DNA of 64,000 bases. Origin: Pogostemon cablin. Lineage: Eukaryota; Streptophyta; Magnoliopsida; Lamiales; Lamiaceae. Below the pieces are notes generated by a model. It had not been told where the DNA came from. It saw only the letters and a program-made list of their open reading frames with translations, and searched no databases. Shown here piece by piece: positions 12,541 to 26,113 of the stretch. The position numbers and the translations under genes were made by a program. The stretch lies in the NCBI GenBank assembly GCA_023678885.1, contig CM042958.1:12208852-12272851 (forward strand), read 5' to 3'. The first letter of the stretch is position 1. Every line of letters starts with the position of its first letter.

Positions 12541-14411
12541 ATCGTGACTTTAATGATTCACAGTTCAAGTACACACATATGTCAACATGCTTATCTCTTA
12601 TTATTATTACAAACAAGAAAAAATTATGTTAGATTCAAACACCATTAATTGTTAATTACCTAACTGCGGATGCATTAATAATCATTAAGAAAAAAAGCAT
12701 CATTGCTAATTAATCAGTTTTATTACTAGAGAGAGTACTCCATGCAAACAATGTATGTGGGGCGATTTTTTTTTTCTTTTTTTTTAATATGGTATTCAAT
12801 TATAAAAATTAATATTCAAAATTATATACTAATAAATAAATCATAGCTCATACATTATAATTATGGTTGACGATGTTGAATTTTCCTTTGTAAAAACAAT
12901 TTAAAGCATTATTATTTTATATAGCATTATTATTGTATATCATAATAATTCATAAACTTTTAAAAATAAATTAAACAGTAGTAAATTGAGTATAAATTTG
13001 TGTTTCAATTAATAATTTAGTTGTACAAATATATATATAGGGGTGTAGCTTACCCTACCCTCCTTCTGCCCCCTGCATGTATGTTGCATCATTTCGTGGA
13101 TTATTATTTTTTAAAACGTAAAAAGATTATTTAATAAAAAAAGAATCATAGTTTGTCATTCATAATAATAATAATAATAATATTTTTACAGTGATAAAAA
13201 ATAATAATTCGTTATATATATAAAAGAATAATACTTCATCATACTTAAAAGTAAATACAATTGTTAAAAAAAATATATATATATATACACACGAATTACG
13301 AAGTATATTATTGCTCCAATATTCAAGTCTTACCTCTGAATACACGAAGTATCCACGACAACTTGCAAGTACTAAATAATATATTATTCCCAAATTTTAT
13401 GAGAAATTGTTGGAGAATAAATAAAAAATATTTCTAATAATTGACCTTTCTCTTGTCTTCACTCGAACTCGTTTGCTTCTTGACTAGGTTTTAACTAACA
13501 TTAATGTCAATATCGGATACCCTTTGGTTCAACTCGAGTGGCATGTTTCATGACGTCTTCTAGTTTTTTTTTTAATAAATTAGTTTAATGTATATAATTT
13601 TTTTAATTGAGTTAATAGTTATTTATAATTTTTTGAAATATATGAATGCATTTAGTATTTGTAGTGGTCATTAAAAAAGAAAAAAAATAGTATAATACTG
13701 TACACCATGTGCGTTCATATTTAAAATATACTCCTATTATGCATTTATTATTAAACACGTGTATATATATATTATTGAATAGAATTTATAAAATTTTTTA
13801 TTTTATTTTTAGCTAATAAAGAATAACTCTTTTTCTTTAATTAAATAAAAAAAAGTGTTTATCATTATTCCAAATTTCCAATGGCGAACACCCTTCATGA
13901 GGGTTGATTATTTTCAAAACCAAAGTTGAATTTGACCAACCACCCAATATTTGTTTGGACTATTCATGTTTCATGATATTTGCACCTTTTACTAATAACT
14001 AATACTCCTCCTAAAAATTGTTCACCAAAATTGCATCATAAATATTAGAAAGAAAAAAAATTACTGCTTAACTAATTTTCTTGATTTTTAAAGATAACGG
14101 AGTATGATATTTTAAGATAATAAATAAAGTATAAAATATAATGTGTAGAAAGTATAGATGTCATTTTTTTTTTAAATTAGTAGTATGTACTTTTGAGATG
14201 TTCGATTAAAATGATATTTCCTTTTTTTAGGGTGAACAATTATATGGGATGAATCAATGAAAAAAGAGTAAACAATCTTCACGAATAGTGAGAGCAAGTA
14301 TTATTACATCCTCCCCGTTCAAAAAACGATTTATGTTTTTTTTTTAAAATAAGGTTTAGATTTTCCTTTTACAAGTGAAACACTGAAATCTTACGCAAAA
14401 TAATTAATGTT
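12541..14411. other. AT-rich intergenic sequence
   Basis: No gene was recognised. It includes short TA and AAT simple repeats near 13163-13182 and 13267-13286. The minus-strand frame at 13160-13393 is low-complexity and not credible as a protein. Confidence 0.5.
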
Positions 14412-15224
14412 AGGGAAAATAGATTTTTTCGTCTGCTAACTTTCATTCATTTTGAAAATAGTCCATTAACTTTTTTAATTTTGAAATTAGTCCGTTAATT
14501 TATAACAATTTTGAAATTAGTCCATTAACTTCATAAAATTCAACATTTTGGTCATTTGACCTGCTATGACAGGTCATTTGAATATTTTCATCCCAATTAA
14601 TCTATATCATATTTTTATTTAACCAATTTTATCTCACTTTTCATTTTTCACTTCCGTATACCAAATAAACAATATTAATCTCATTACTAAAGTGGAGCAA
14701 ATTTGACTAAATATTGATACTTCCTCCGTCCGCTCGAAAGAAGGTCTTTTTTCCATTTTGGTAGTCCGTTCCAAAGAGGGTCACTTCCTTTTTTACACAC
14801 ATGAGATCCACACACACCCATTAATACAATTAAAATATGGGATTTACACTCTCACTAATACAACTATCCACTACACATTAAATAACAACACTTCTTAATC
14901 AACGTGCATAAAAGCAAAATGCCCTCTTTCGGGCGGACGGAGAGAGTATAATATAAATTCTTAGTGGAGGCTATTTTTTTAAATAGTATATATATATATT
15001 ACATATTTTTTATTTTTATTTTTAGAATAACCTGCTAATGACCTGTTGAAACGGAGGATTTTGTTGAACTTGGTAAACATGATGGACGATTTTCAAAATT
15101 TTCAAATATAATGGACGATTTTCAAAATTCTGCAAATATAATGGACGATTTTCAAAAAGTGAAAAACTTATAGACTAAATTCAAAATTGGGCAAAGTTAG
15201 CGGACAAAAAAATCTATTTTCCCT
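14412..15224. mobile_element. TIR transposon (non-autonomous), 813 bp, with nested MITE
   Basis: The left end AGGGAAAATAGATTTTTTCG and the inverse of the right end AGGGAAAATAGATTTTTTTG agree over roughly 40 bp, including GCTAACTTT. The direct repeat TAATGTT flanks both sides (14405-14411 and 15225-15231), a likely target duplication. A Stowaway-like MITE occupies 14718-14948. Three copies of a 31-32 bp repeat containing ATGGACGATTTTCAAAA lie at 15080-15160. No transposase was seen; the superfamily is uncertain (7-8 bp duplication suggests hAT, 9 bp would suggest Mutator). Confidence 0.7.
14718..14948. mobile_element. Stowaway-like MITE nested in the 14412-15224 element
   Basis: Begins TACTTCCTCCGTCCGCTCG and ends GGGCGGACGGAGAGAGTA, inverted ends with TA at each edge. 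It is younger than its host element because it interrupts it. Confidence 0.75.
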
Positions 15225-16333
15225 TAATGTTATTATATGGAGTTTACAAACAAAATATTATTATTTACTATACTAAAATATTACTCCTATATCTTTTAAT
15301 ATAATATGAAAAAATAAATATACGTTTTTGCTCGAAACAAAGTGAATAGTTCAAATTAAATAATACCCCCTCTATCTCAACATAATTTTTATACCTCATT
15401 TATAAATAAAATAATATCACTTTTCATTTATACCATAAATTGTTTATGATATTATCATTTTTTATTATAAAAGATTAAAAGTTATCAATTTTTATCCGTT
15501 TCACGTAAGTCTTACTTGAAACGGTCTCCATAATACATATGCTCCACGTGCATTATGGAAACGGATAATAAACCGCTATATGTATATACTAAAAAAAATT
15601 TGTTGATTGTCTATTAATTAAAAAAAATCAAGAAAAGGAAAAATAAAAATAAAAAGAAATGAGGTACTATTATATATGTGGGTGAGAAAGTTTTGTCTGA
15701 ATTAATAGCATCAAAAGTGACAGCTTCTCCATACTGGAAAAAAAGTGGATTCAACAACATTTTGATGACACTCAAATAATTATTCCTACTTTTTTCTGCT
15801 TTCCCATATAATCAATCATCACCTATTTTCATTTATTTATCAAAATAATATAAATTTCAATTTTACCATATTATATATAACTAGTCTATTTTTTCTTAGA
15901 TTTGAAAATGCGTAATAATTGAGGTTAACTTAACATATTTGAAAATAAATGTTTTTTTTTCACAATTAATGGTAAACATTATCTCAATATGATGGATTAT
16001 TTGCATTTTATTAATTAAAAGGTATGTATATATAGTTTTATTATTATTATTAGTATGATAAAAATGAAGACAGCTTAGCATCTTTAAGCAAGTGTGTTTG
16101 TCCCCCTTTAAGGATATAAAACAACCATGGTTCCACAGATTCCACACCCAAAACCTCGTGGGATACATCTTTATTAATGAATTAATTATTGTTTTTTCTT
16201 TTATGTAATCAATTATGACTTCATCTGATTTTGATTGAGAAAAAATAAAAGGGGTCAACTGCAATATTGGACAGCGATCTTTAACACACATACACAAGTA
16301 TACTCTTCCATTTTCTCCCAACATTTACCTAAG
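15225..16333. other. Intergenic, with an inverted-repeat patch
   Basis: At 15495-15570, TTATCCGTTTC is repeated in inverse orientation about 65 bp further on, with inner inverse pairs CCGTTTCA/TGAAACGG and CCATAAT/ATTATGG. This looks like a small MITE or its end. A 142-codon minus frame at 15896-16324 has no family resemblance; it includes a locally GC-richer patch at 16100-16165. Confidence 0.4.
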
Positions 16334-16569
16334 TACTCCCCTGTCCACTTTTAAGGATGTCATTTAGTTTTTGTACGTGAATTAAGAAATATTACTATTT
16401 AATGTGTAGTGGGTAGTTTTATTAGTAGATGTGTGAGTCCTATTTTTTAGTTGTATTAGTGGGTGAGTGTGAGTCTCATATACGGAGTATATAAAAAAGG
16501 AAATGAGACCCTTGAGATCGAATGCCTAAAATGAAAAAATTATACCCTTGAAAGCGGACGGAGGGAGTA
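16334..16569. mobile_element. Stowaway-like MITE
   Basis: Begins TACTCCCCTGTCCACTTT and ends AAAGCGGACGGAGGGAGTA, inverted termini with TA edges. Confidence 0.75.
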
Positions 16570-16905
16570 TTTTTTTTAATTAATGAATATGCGTATTTTA
16601 ATAAGTATTGAGTTGATAATATAATATTTTAATATGCAGTGTATTGTAGTATTATGTTGTGTGTGGCCATGTATGAGTATTTAATTGTTTTGTACAAGTC
16701 TCGAATAAAAAATAAATAGTATATGATATTTACAAAGCGAGAGTAAAATTAAAAATATGTAATCTTAATGTGAGAAGTATACAATATTGTAATAACATCA
16801 TTATGAAAATGTGTATCCTAATCTAGATGCTACTATTACAGATATAACGTGATTTTCTTTTTAAAATTTTAATACATATTTACTAAATATTTTTACATAG
16901 TATTT

Positions 16906-17176
16906 TACACTCCTTCCATGTTTATGTGGATGGAGTTTTAGAAAAAAAATTAGCCAACTTTAATTATTGACTTTTTAGGGGTTTTGCAGTATATTTAAAT
17001 AATAAATAAATTATAGTAAAGTATGTTATGTGTGTTATGTGATAATAATATTTTTGAAATTAAAATAATTAATTTTGAGGTTGTTGGTTGATGTAAATTT
17101 CATTTTTAAGTAGTGAGAATAAGTGTAAGCGGACGAAAATAGAGAGTGTGAAGATAAGTGTGAGATGGATGGAGTA
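16906..17176. mobile_element. Stowaway-like MITE
   Basis: Begins TACACTCCTTCCATG and ends AGATGGATGGAGTA. Its interior shares the TTATGTGT and GAGGTTGTTGGTTGATGT words with the element at 10584-10869, so the two belong to one subfamily. Confidence 0.6.
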
Positions 17177-17237
17177 TTTGATGAGAAACAATGAAATATA
17201 TTTTAATTTGTTAAATATGTATTTTTTTAGTGAAAAA

Positions 17238-17378
17238 TAATCCCTCCGTCCCACTACAAGGGTGACAAAACTTTTTGGCACGTAGATTAAGGAATATAAT
17301 ATTTAATGTGTAGATGAGAAGAGGGAAATATTATTTTAATATAAAGTGGGTAAGTGTATTAGTGTGGTGGGTCCCATG

Positions 17379-17475
<97 letters not shown>

Positions 17476-17573
17476 TTGTGTTGATCCCTTTTACTAAAAA
17501 GGTAAATGCACCTCTTGTATTGGGACGAACGAAAATGACAAAATGCACTCCTTATAGTGAGACGGAGGGAATA
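17238..17573. mobile_element. Stowaway-like MITE carrying a 91 bp TA run
   Basis: Begins TAATCCCTCCGTCCCACTA and ends TAGTGAGACGGAGGGAATA. The (TA)n run at 17382-17472 sits inside it and makes the 105-codon IYIYIY frame here an artefact. Confidence 0.7.
17382..17472. repeat. (TA)n microsatellite, about 91 bp
   Basis: Pure TA alternation within a MITE. Confidence 0.95.
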
Positions 17574-20500
17574 GTAGTAAAGTATATAAAATGTTCGAAT
17601 ATCATGTTAATTTTGAAATTAAAATACAATGCGTTGAGGTTTTTTTTATATAGACGAATATAGTAATTCTTAAATTCTTCATTGTTGGGTAGAGTCTCCT
17701 AACTTTATAGATGTATTACTCGATATCTCTTGTTCTTGTGATTCTTAATGGATGCACGATCGTTTTGTTTAAAAAAAGAAAAATAGGCCGTAAAAATTAA
17801 AAGAAAAGATAATGTATTAATAATTTTAACCTCCTCGATTTGATTGTTTGTGTCATTTTAATTTACCATCTCATTATTTTATCGTTTAGAAAACGTTTAT
17901 AATTGGTTTTTAGAATGAATATAATTGCTATTAAACTTTTTAGATTGATTTTTCTCTTTTTAAGTTTTTCTTTTTTGTTTGTGTGTCATGTTGGTCCCAT
18001 GTGTTTGCCGTTTCAGCATTATTTATTTATTTATTTATTTATTACCAATTTTAATTGGGGGATTAAAGTACATTTTATAAAATAGTATATTGAAATTGAA
18101 AATGTTGTTTTAGCACAAGACAATGTAATTTTGAACTTAATATTTCTCCCAAGCTTTGACATTATAAATGAAATAATAATTATATTTTAAAGAATTACTC
18201 TATTTATTAGAAAAGAAATGTGCATAAATTCACGTAATGAGTTAATTAAGTATTTATTTATGTATTTTATACTATAATTAAATTAAAATTTATCATGTAT
18301 ATAAATGTGTAATTTAATTAGAATAACATCCTTATAAAAATGATTTTTATTACTGCAAATAAATTAAAAATATAAAGTGAACCCATAAAATATATAGCTA
18401 CTACAAATAATTGTTCATCTTTGACACAAACGAAGGCAGTACGTAATTATTTTAATCAAAACTACTAATTAAATTGTCACTCAATTAAAGAGGGAACTAT
18501 TGCATGTGGAACACAAACTATATACTTTTCAACCTTGATTAAAATTAAAAAATAAGTATTAACTATGTCATCAAGCATTACATTTAATTACCTACCTATA
18601 AAAAATAACAAAGAATTAAGATAATTATTTTTACTAGTTAACCATAGACTTATTATCTGCAGAAGAACAAAGAGTTAATAGGGTCCACATAAGCAATTTT
18701 GTTTTAGTTAAATATTTAATTGGGGACGTCAGCAGTATTCTTTAAAAAACAACTAGTTAATAATTAAATGGGATTAACGTCTTAATTATTTAAGTGTTAA
18801 ACATTAACCAACTTTTAAGCTTTTAAGTGGAGAAGGAATAGAAAGAGTCACGACAAACCAATTACATTAAGGTTACGTGACTCTCTCATTTAATTAGGGT
18901 AAGAGATTATACTAATTATTTAAAAAAAACCTTTATTCATACATTTATTTTAATTAATGCATTTTTGTTTTAAGATCCGACTCTTCAATTCCTTCAAGGG
19001 TTGATAAAACCACTAACTATTGGCACTAACTTTTTTTATTAAAAAATAAATTAGTATATTCAGACGGAGCACTACTATTGGATAATAAATCAAGAAATAA
19101 TATGCATCTTGGAGAAGTAATTTTGAGAGGGTAATTTTGTGTTTTTACTATAATTAAGTGTTAATAATTGTAGGTAGTAATTATTTGGGGCATCATAAAA
19201 ATTTACACTTCTAATACTTATTTTGGATTTTATTTTAAACATAATTAATAACCATAGTCAATTACCTTTTTACGATTGGCCCTGCAATTATATATGCGAT
19301 TTTATACACAATTTTCATACAACAAATCACACGATTACGTCCGCAACTACGCTTGCGATCCTATACATAACTTTTTCATACGACGTATCAAGTGACCATG
19401 CCTGAAAGTCTAAAACTACGCTTTAAATTTTATACATAAATTTTTACGTGCGACTATGTTCACCATACATATGTTTTATTTATCAACACATGTGAAATGC
19501 TGCACGCAATTATATATGCTATTATACATGCAACTATGTATTAAATATATAATGAAGAAAATAAAAAAATAAAAAAAATAAATCTTTTTCAAAAAGAGGA
19601 ATTCTCTTGTGAAACGGTTGTAAGACGGGTCGACACAACGGTAAACTATGCTTGTTATATAGGTTAATTATGCTTATTAGTAGTTAAAATATATTTGTAG
19701 TAAATCATATTAATAACACTTTAAAAAATACTTTAATTCATGATTTATCATACTTTAGAAAAACATACTTTAACAACAAATTAACATACATACTTTATTT
19801 ATATAACAAACATACTTTTACAACGGATCGATTCATCTCACAACTCATCTCACGTAATTACTTGTAAGTCTTACAAGAGATTTTGTTTTTAAGAAATTGG
19901 ATGAAAATTTTTCATAATTAACTACTACTCCATTTAAGGTATTTTTTTTTAAACTCTATTTTTTTATTTATAAGGTAAATATACCTAAGGTAATAATTAA
20001 TGGTTGTACCACTCCATGTGTGGCCTGTTTGGTTGCTTTTAATTCTTACGAATTTTGGCACTCCCATCCTATCACCTTCCTCCTTTTTCAACCCTCCACG
20101 TCAGAATTTTTTTCCTTTTCTTAATTAAAAACAAAAAACAAAAAACAAAAAAAGTGAAAACTCTTAACTATATTTTTACCCTGCCTACCAAACATAACCT
20201 TTTTTAATTATCATGATTTTAGAATCTATGCACTCCTTTCCCTTTTCTTTTTTTAAATAATAAATTGTATTATTTTTAATTCAATAATATATTTGCATTT
20301 TTAATGAATTTACTCTCTTCATGCTTAATATTTTTGTACACTTTATCAGAATCGTTTCAGATATTTTTTCATATTTCATTAATAATAAAAATATAGCATT
20401 ATACATCTTAACTATCTTTTACTCTTAATTTATTCATCAATCTTAATAATTTTATTTAAAAAATTATATTTTATTCATCATTTCAACAACTTTATTTACT

Positions 20501-20757
20501 TTTTCTCTATTAAAATACTTATATATTTTTTTACATTATATATTTAAAAAGCAATATTTTTATTTTTAAATATAGATGCATGCCGGTATACATGAATATA
20601 AATATTTGAGTTGGAAGGAATATTTTTTTTATGCTCAACTAAACTAGTAAATTTTGCATAAAAACAGGTGAGTTTTTATTATACATTTTTATTGTAGTAT
20701 TAATTTTAATTCATTGACAAATTGTATTAATTTAAGTCATATATTAATTGATAAATA
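17574..20757. other. AT-rich intergenic sequence with a possible small TIR element
   Basis: No gene recognised. A possible MITE lies at about 19598-19883: ATTCTCTTGTGA near the left and the inverse of AATCTCTTGTAA near the right. Its inner words (CATACTTTA, AACAACAAATTAAC) recur loosely at 24660-24900. Tetranucleotide TTTA runs occur near 18020-18045. Confidence 0.4.
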
Positions 20758-21022
20758 TAAACTCCATTCGTCCCATAAATATTTGCACCCTTCTTTTATT
20801 AGCACGAAGATTAAGAAAAGTGATAACTTTTAGGGGTATTATGGTATATTTTGATAATAAATAAATGATAAAGTATGTTAGATGTGTTAAGTAAAAGTGG
20901 TTTTTTTTTTTAAATAAAATGAGTGATTGTGTTTGATTTTTTACTTTTTTTTTAGGAAAGTGCAAATTTTTGTGGTAAAAAAAAATGAAAAGTGTGTTAT
21001 TTAAAATGAGACGAAAGGGTTA
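20758..21022. mobile_element. Stowaway-like MITE, degraded ends
   Basis: Begins TAAACTCCATTCGTCCCA and ends GAGACGAAAGGGTTA; the interior includes GACTTTT-like and AATAAATGATAAAGTATGTT words shared with other copies here. Confidence 0.55.
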
Positions 21023-21083
21023 TATGTTTATTGAGTATACGAGTGCACGACTAATTATGTCCATGTACACATAATATTTTGTA

Positions 21084-21115
<32 letters not shown>

Positions 21116-21439
21116 CCAAAGCACGCTAAATTAATGCATTAATTCGTTGAAATTATTTACTCATTCCGTTTCAAAAATTAAACTTTTTTCCCTTATTATC
21201 TATCCCATAAAATTATTCACTCACCAACAAACAAAATATAATTTTAATCCGAAAAACCTAGAAAGTACATATACTAAATTTAAAAAATGTAATCTATTTT
21301 TTAGTACATATAAAATATAAATATATATTACATTTTATTTATTTCCTACATATATCAAATTACGTCAAAAATTAATAAAGTTAATTTTTCAAATAATAAA
21401 GAGAAACTCATTTTCTAATAAAATTACGAAATTTATTCA

Positions 21440-21692
21440 TTACAGTACCTGAAAGATAGGTAAATTATTAATTAGGGACCTGAAAGATTTTTGCTATCAA
21501 TTCAGGACCCGAAATATATGAAACTATCAATACATGATCTGAAACCATGAAATTTTAATGTATTTTTATCAATCCAGGACCTGAAATTCTATGATTTTAG
21601 ATCTTTCGGGTTCTGAATTGATAGCAAAAATATTTCAATTTCCTAATTGATAGTTTACCTATATCTCAAGTTCTATACTGAAAAAACTCCTA
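21440..21692. repeat. Fold-back (long inverted) repeat, MITE-like
   Basis: The left arm (from about 21443, CAGTACCTGAAAGATAGGTA onward) is matched by the inverse of the right arm ending about 21690. The arms share TTTTTGCTATCAATTCAG. Almost the whole 250 bp can fold into one hairpin. No protein. Confidence 0.6.
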
Positions 21693-23846
21693 AAATTACC
21701 TACTAAGCAGATTTGGAACAGTTATTAGATACATGGCACGAAGCTTTATGTTAATTATTATTATTATTATTATTATTAAAATCTTTTATTACGTGATCTA
21801 ATCCATTACATAATGTGTTATAGACAATGTATTAGGCCATGTGATGTCAATCATGACACTTAATAATGAAACTAGTTTAAAGGGTGATTTAGTATTTGGT
21901 AAATTCTATAAGTTTGTAGATACATCACATATTGTAAGTTTGGGTATTTTTCATACCCAATTTATACTTAAAAAAAAATCCGTTTTTCATACCCAATTTA
22001 TACTTTAAAAAAAATCCGATTAAAAAAAGAAAAATCACATATTGGTGTGTTTAGATGATGTTGTTATTAATATCTATCATTTGATAAACTAAAATAATTA
22101 AAAATATATTCTCATTCCATTCTAAAATTAAAATCAATAAATTTAGGATTTAATTCTGAAAAAAACTTTAAACGTAAATAATGATTGTATGATTCGAAAT
22201 GACTTGTGTGAGATAGATAAAAAATAATACTATTTTTAATAAAACGTTACATTGATTAAAAATGATCATTAATTAATTAAATTATTTCATTAAAATACAA
22301 ATAATAGGTGTATTATTTCTAATGAAAAGTCATAACAAACTAAGCGTCACATAATTTCACACCAAACTTGTTTATATGGTATACTCTACTTTTCTTATGA
22401 GGTTAAATTAAAAATAAAAATTATTACTAATATTTTCAAAATTTGCACCGACAAAATCTTATCCCTAATGTCCTAAATTCGACAGCGCATCGACTATGGA
22501 TTATGAATTGTTTTCTCTCTCATTCCTTTTTTTTTTTTCTTCTCTTTTTTTATTTTGTATTTTTATCATTTAACAAAAATATTGCCTATCAAATCAAAAA
22601 GTTAACATTATGCATTATACTAAATTAATTACTTTCTTAAGAATATTTTAAAAATTACATATTAAAAAAAATTGGCAGTGTGGAACCGCACGGTAACCAA
22701 ACTGAGTCAATTCCATGCAATTTTTTTGCATTTTAATTTTTATTAGGAGTTTTTCTTATACAAGATAAAAATAAATAAATTATTAATAGAGATTTGAATT
22801 TTTTTCTATTAATTCAAAAATAAAAAAATAAAAAATTATTATAATACAGGAGTTAAAATTTTAAAATTAATCAAAATAAAATAATAATAATAATTACATT
22901 AAAATTTCATATATTAATATTGTTTTTATGATAATAGTTTATAATTTATTAATATTAAAATAACATACTAATTAATGATAAATTTATATTACTACGTTAT
23001 ATTACTTGTTATAAACTTATAATTTAATTTATGATTTTAGATCTGTATTAATAATTTCAAATTTTAGGTCCTGTTAAAAAAAAGTTTTCAAAATTCTAAT
23101 TAATTGTTAATTTATCTTTTGAATCCAAAAATCTCTTTTCATTAATACTAATTGTTGGGTTATATGATGTTCATTTTATAACTTAAGACAAATTTATTTT
23201 GATGAAGTGAATTGGTTAGAGAGTGAATGTATATACGGTATTATTTCGAATTAGTTATAGTTTTTAATAATTGTCAGATCTTTTGTACAAACTACATTAA
23301 TGTATGGATGTACTAAGTGTATTGTTTTGTAACTATCATTGAATTTCATCTCCTCCTTTTCATTAAATTGAAACATAAATAGGATAAATTATTATTATAA
23401 TATGACAAGTCTAGTAAAACTTCGAATTTAATACTAGTATACAATAATAGAACTGCATATGGAATTCTCTACGCCAATTTTATGAATTATCTCATCTTAT
23501 CTCATGTGGCACTTATTTTGTTATCATTAGGTCTGTAAATAGATTGATAAGTACAAACTTCGAAATTAAATAGAAAATTAGTATTAGTATAATTTTAAAG
23601 AATCAATTATTGAATACATTTCCGTTGAACCGAATTGAAAATTTTTTATTTGATTTGATTCAAATTAAACGTGCTTCTAAACAATCTGGTTATGTATATA
23701 GATCTCTTAGTTGTGAGAGAGATATTTTATAGGAAGTATTGTTCAATCTCATATTGAGATGTTTCACTTTTATTTATGAATAATTTTTTAATTTATTAAA
23801 TACAAATCCCTCTTTCCACCGCACTATTCCATCTCCGTCACTTCTG

Positions 23847-23848
<2 letters not shown>
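21693..23848. other. AT-rich intergenic sequence
   Basis: No gene, RNA gene or complete element recognised. An ATT/TTA trinucleotide run lies at about 21755-21780, and a TTTTTCATACCCAATTTATA phrase is duplicated near 21950-22010. Confidence 0.45.

Positions 23849-23850
<2 letters not shown>

Positions 23851-23886
<36 letters not shown>
23851..23886. repeat. (TC)n microsatellite
   Basis: About 18 TC units, followed by CTTCTACTTCTACTTC. Confidence 0.95.
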
Positions 23887-23888
<2 letters not shown>

Positions 23889-24019
23889 TCTACTTCTACT
23901 TCTACTTCTCCCTCATCTCATCCATCACCTCCCCAATCACACTCTTCACCTGCACACTCCCATTTTCTCTTCTTATCCTAACATCACTGAACTCCACCCC
24001 CCACTCCCATCCCATCTTG

Positions 24020-24470
24020 ATCACATTAATAATAAATTTCTCGTTGCAAAATTGCTCCACAAACACTGACCATATCAAGTTCTACCAAATCTGACTTCTT
24101 GCCCAATAAAACTAGCATAGCCCCAATAATATTGTTACTCCTATTAAATAGCTTTAAATTATTGAGTAATTCATTTAAATCTATAATATTTGGAATTTCA
24201 CCTACTAAGAAATTATCATTGAGATCCAATGATTACAGTGGCAGGGATGCATTTTGCAAGACTATCAGATATTTTCCCAATGAGATTGTTTTCCAAAGCA
24301 TCGAATCAGAGCAAAGAAGTAGGATTGATGTAGGTGTTCTTTCCAAGGAGGTTGTTCAATGACAGATCAAAATTTTTTGATAGAATTGAGATTTCTGATG
24401 AAAATAAAAATTTCTCCAATAAGATTTGATTGTGCAAGTTCTCCAATTTAGTGACGCGCGGCAGTGGGAT
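24020..24470 (-). pseudogene. Relic of a leucine-rich-repeat protein gene
   Basis: On the minus strand the frame at 24229-24026 gives DLNDNFLVGEIPNI, then DLNELLNNLKLFNRSNN and GKKSDLVELD. This is the spacing and wording of plant extracellular LRRs (xLxxNxLxGxIPxx). Upstream on the same strand, in shifted frames, SLNNLLGKNTYI and LENLHNQILLEKF continue the pattern. Frames change and stops interrupt it, and neither the kinase part nor a start region is present. It is most likely a fragment of a receptor-like kinase or receptor-like protein gene, dead. Confidence 0.5.
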
Positions 24471-25630
24471 TGATCGGAAAGGATTTAAGCAAGATTGAAT
24501 TGAGATTTAACGTTGGGTGTATGAATAATCTTTAAGTTTTAGATGGTAATTTTGTAAATTTAAAGGGCGTGTATATAATTAAATTAAGAAATTAAAAATT
24601 AAAAGGAGTGTGTATTAAACAAAAGGTGTGTATTTAATAAAAAAAAGTGTGTATTTAACGTCAATATATTACTAAATACTTCAACTCATCATTCATCATA
24701 CTTTATAAAACATATTTTAACAACCATTAAACATACTTTACTTATATAATAAACGTATTTTAACACATCACCCATGTCACAAGATACTTTGTCTTATTTT
24801 TATTACAACATTATTTATTAAACTTTGTCTTTGACAATCAACATCCTTTATCTATATAATAAATATATTTTAACACATCTCATCTCATATCTCACAAGAT
24901 AGTTTTTCTTATTTTTATTACCAACATTATTTATTATAACTTTGTTTTTGGCAATCAACATCCTATATAATCGGTTTCACAGATCTCAGCATTAGTTGAG
25001 TGAATCCTAAGTCGACAGTTGTCCACCTTCTTACATTATAAAAATACAACAATAAATGAATCTAGCATGTTGTGCTTCATCGCCAATGTTTGATTACTCA
25101 TAACTCTACTATTTAATTCACAATCCACGACATAATTAGTACTCAATTGGTTAATAGTTTTTGTTGGTGCGTTAAAATTTCCAACAAAATTAAGAGAGAC
25201 AAATTATCTTACGTGTAAGATGATGAATTAAAGTGATTATCAAATACTGTATTGTTAATTTTAGGAATGTTTTTGACTGGTTAGGTTCAATTTCTTATAA
25301 GAATTAATTTAACGTTAGCTAACCTAACAAAATAAAAAAATAAATTCATAAATCAGAAGATGTAATTGTTACTCACAAATCTCAATTTTATTAATTTGAT
25401 GCCCAATTAGAATCACTTTGATTTCTAAATTTTAGCCAAACCTCCACGTGGCTGTCAAATCATTTAATTTAATTTTAAAGTAGACAGAAAATAGATAATA
25501 ACGAAATAGAAACGAATTGATATAGTACAATATATTATTTGTTGGGTTTTTTTTATTATCAAATACTTAAAAGGTGATATTTTCTTTTGCAATTAATCAA
25601 AAAATGGATTAATTAATGAGTGAGGCTTGC
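24471..25630. other. AT-rich intergenic sequence
   Basis: No gene recognised. 24660-24970 contains two loose direct copies of a 130 bp stretch (ATATTTTAACACATC...CACAAGATA) and resembles 19600-19880. Confidence 0.4.
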
Positions 25631-25862
25631 GTGCGCCTTTAGAATTTAGTATTATGGATAAAGGTACATTATTTTGTTCAAAAGAATATACACTTTAATT
25701 AATAAGGGTTAACCATTTTGTTCTAAATGTATATACTTTTCATTAATATTTTTTATTTTTTTTCAGAAAATAAAGAGCACACATCTTTATACTAAATGGT
25801 ATACAATTTAACACAAAATTCTAAAGGCGTACGAAGTGTGCCCCATGCGCCCGAGTGCACAT
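25631..25862. mobile_element. Dispersed repeat with GCGCCTTTAGAATTT inverted ends
   Basis: Starts GTGCGCCTTTAGAATTTAGT and, near its right edge, reads ACACAAAATTCTAAAGGCG, the inverse of the start. It is related to the copies at 45680-46053 and, partly, 40098-40290. These share the words TTTAGAACAAAAT and TATTTTCT(A)AA. Confidence 0.5.
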
Positions 25863-26113
25863 AAATTTTTGCCTTAATTTATAGGCTAATACTACTGTGC
25901 ACCTGGTTGCATCCCAAGATAAGGCGCACCCACTTTCAGAAATGTATACAATTATGAATAAAAACATATACAATTACGAAAAAAATAAATACACTTTATT
26001 AGTGAATTTTTTGTTATTTTTTTAATGAAAAATTGAGTGTAAAAAAATATTCAATTATTAAAAAACATGTATACAATATTGAATACAAAGCTATACACAT
26101 ATGGATGCTAGTT

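Noticed and set aside
15896..16324. 142-codon minus-strand frame
   Set aside because: Composition follows the AT-rich background and no motif is recognisable.
17346..17663. Open frame with a long IYIYIY repeat
   Set aside because: Produced by a (TA)n microsatellite inside a MITE; no biological protein.
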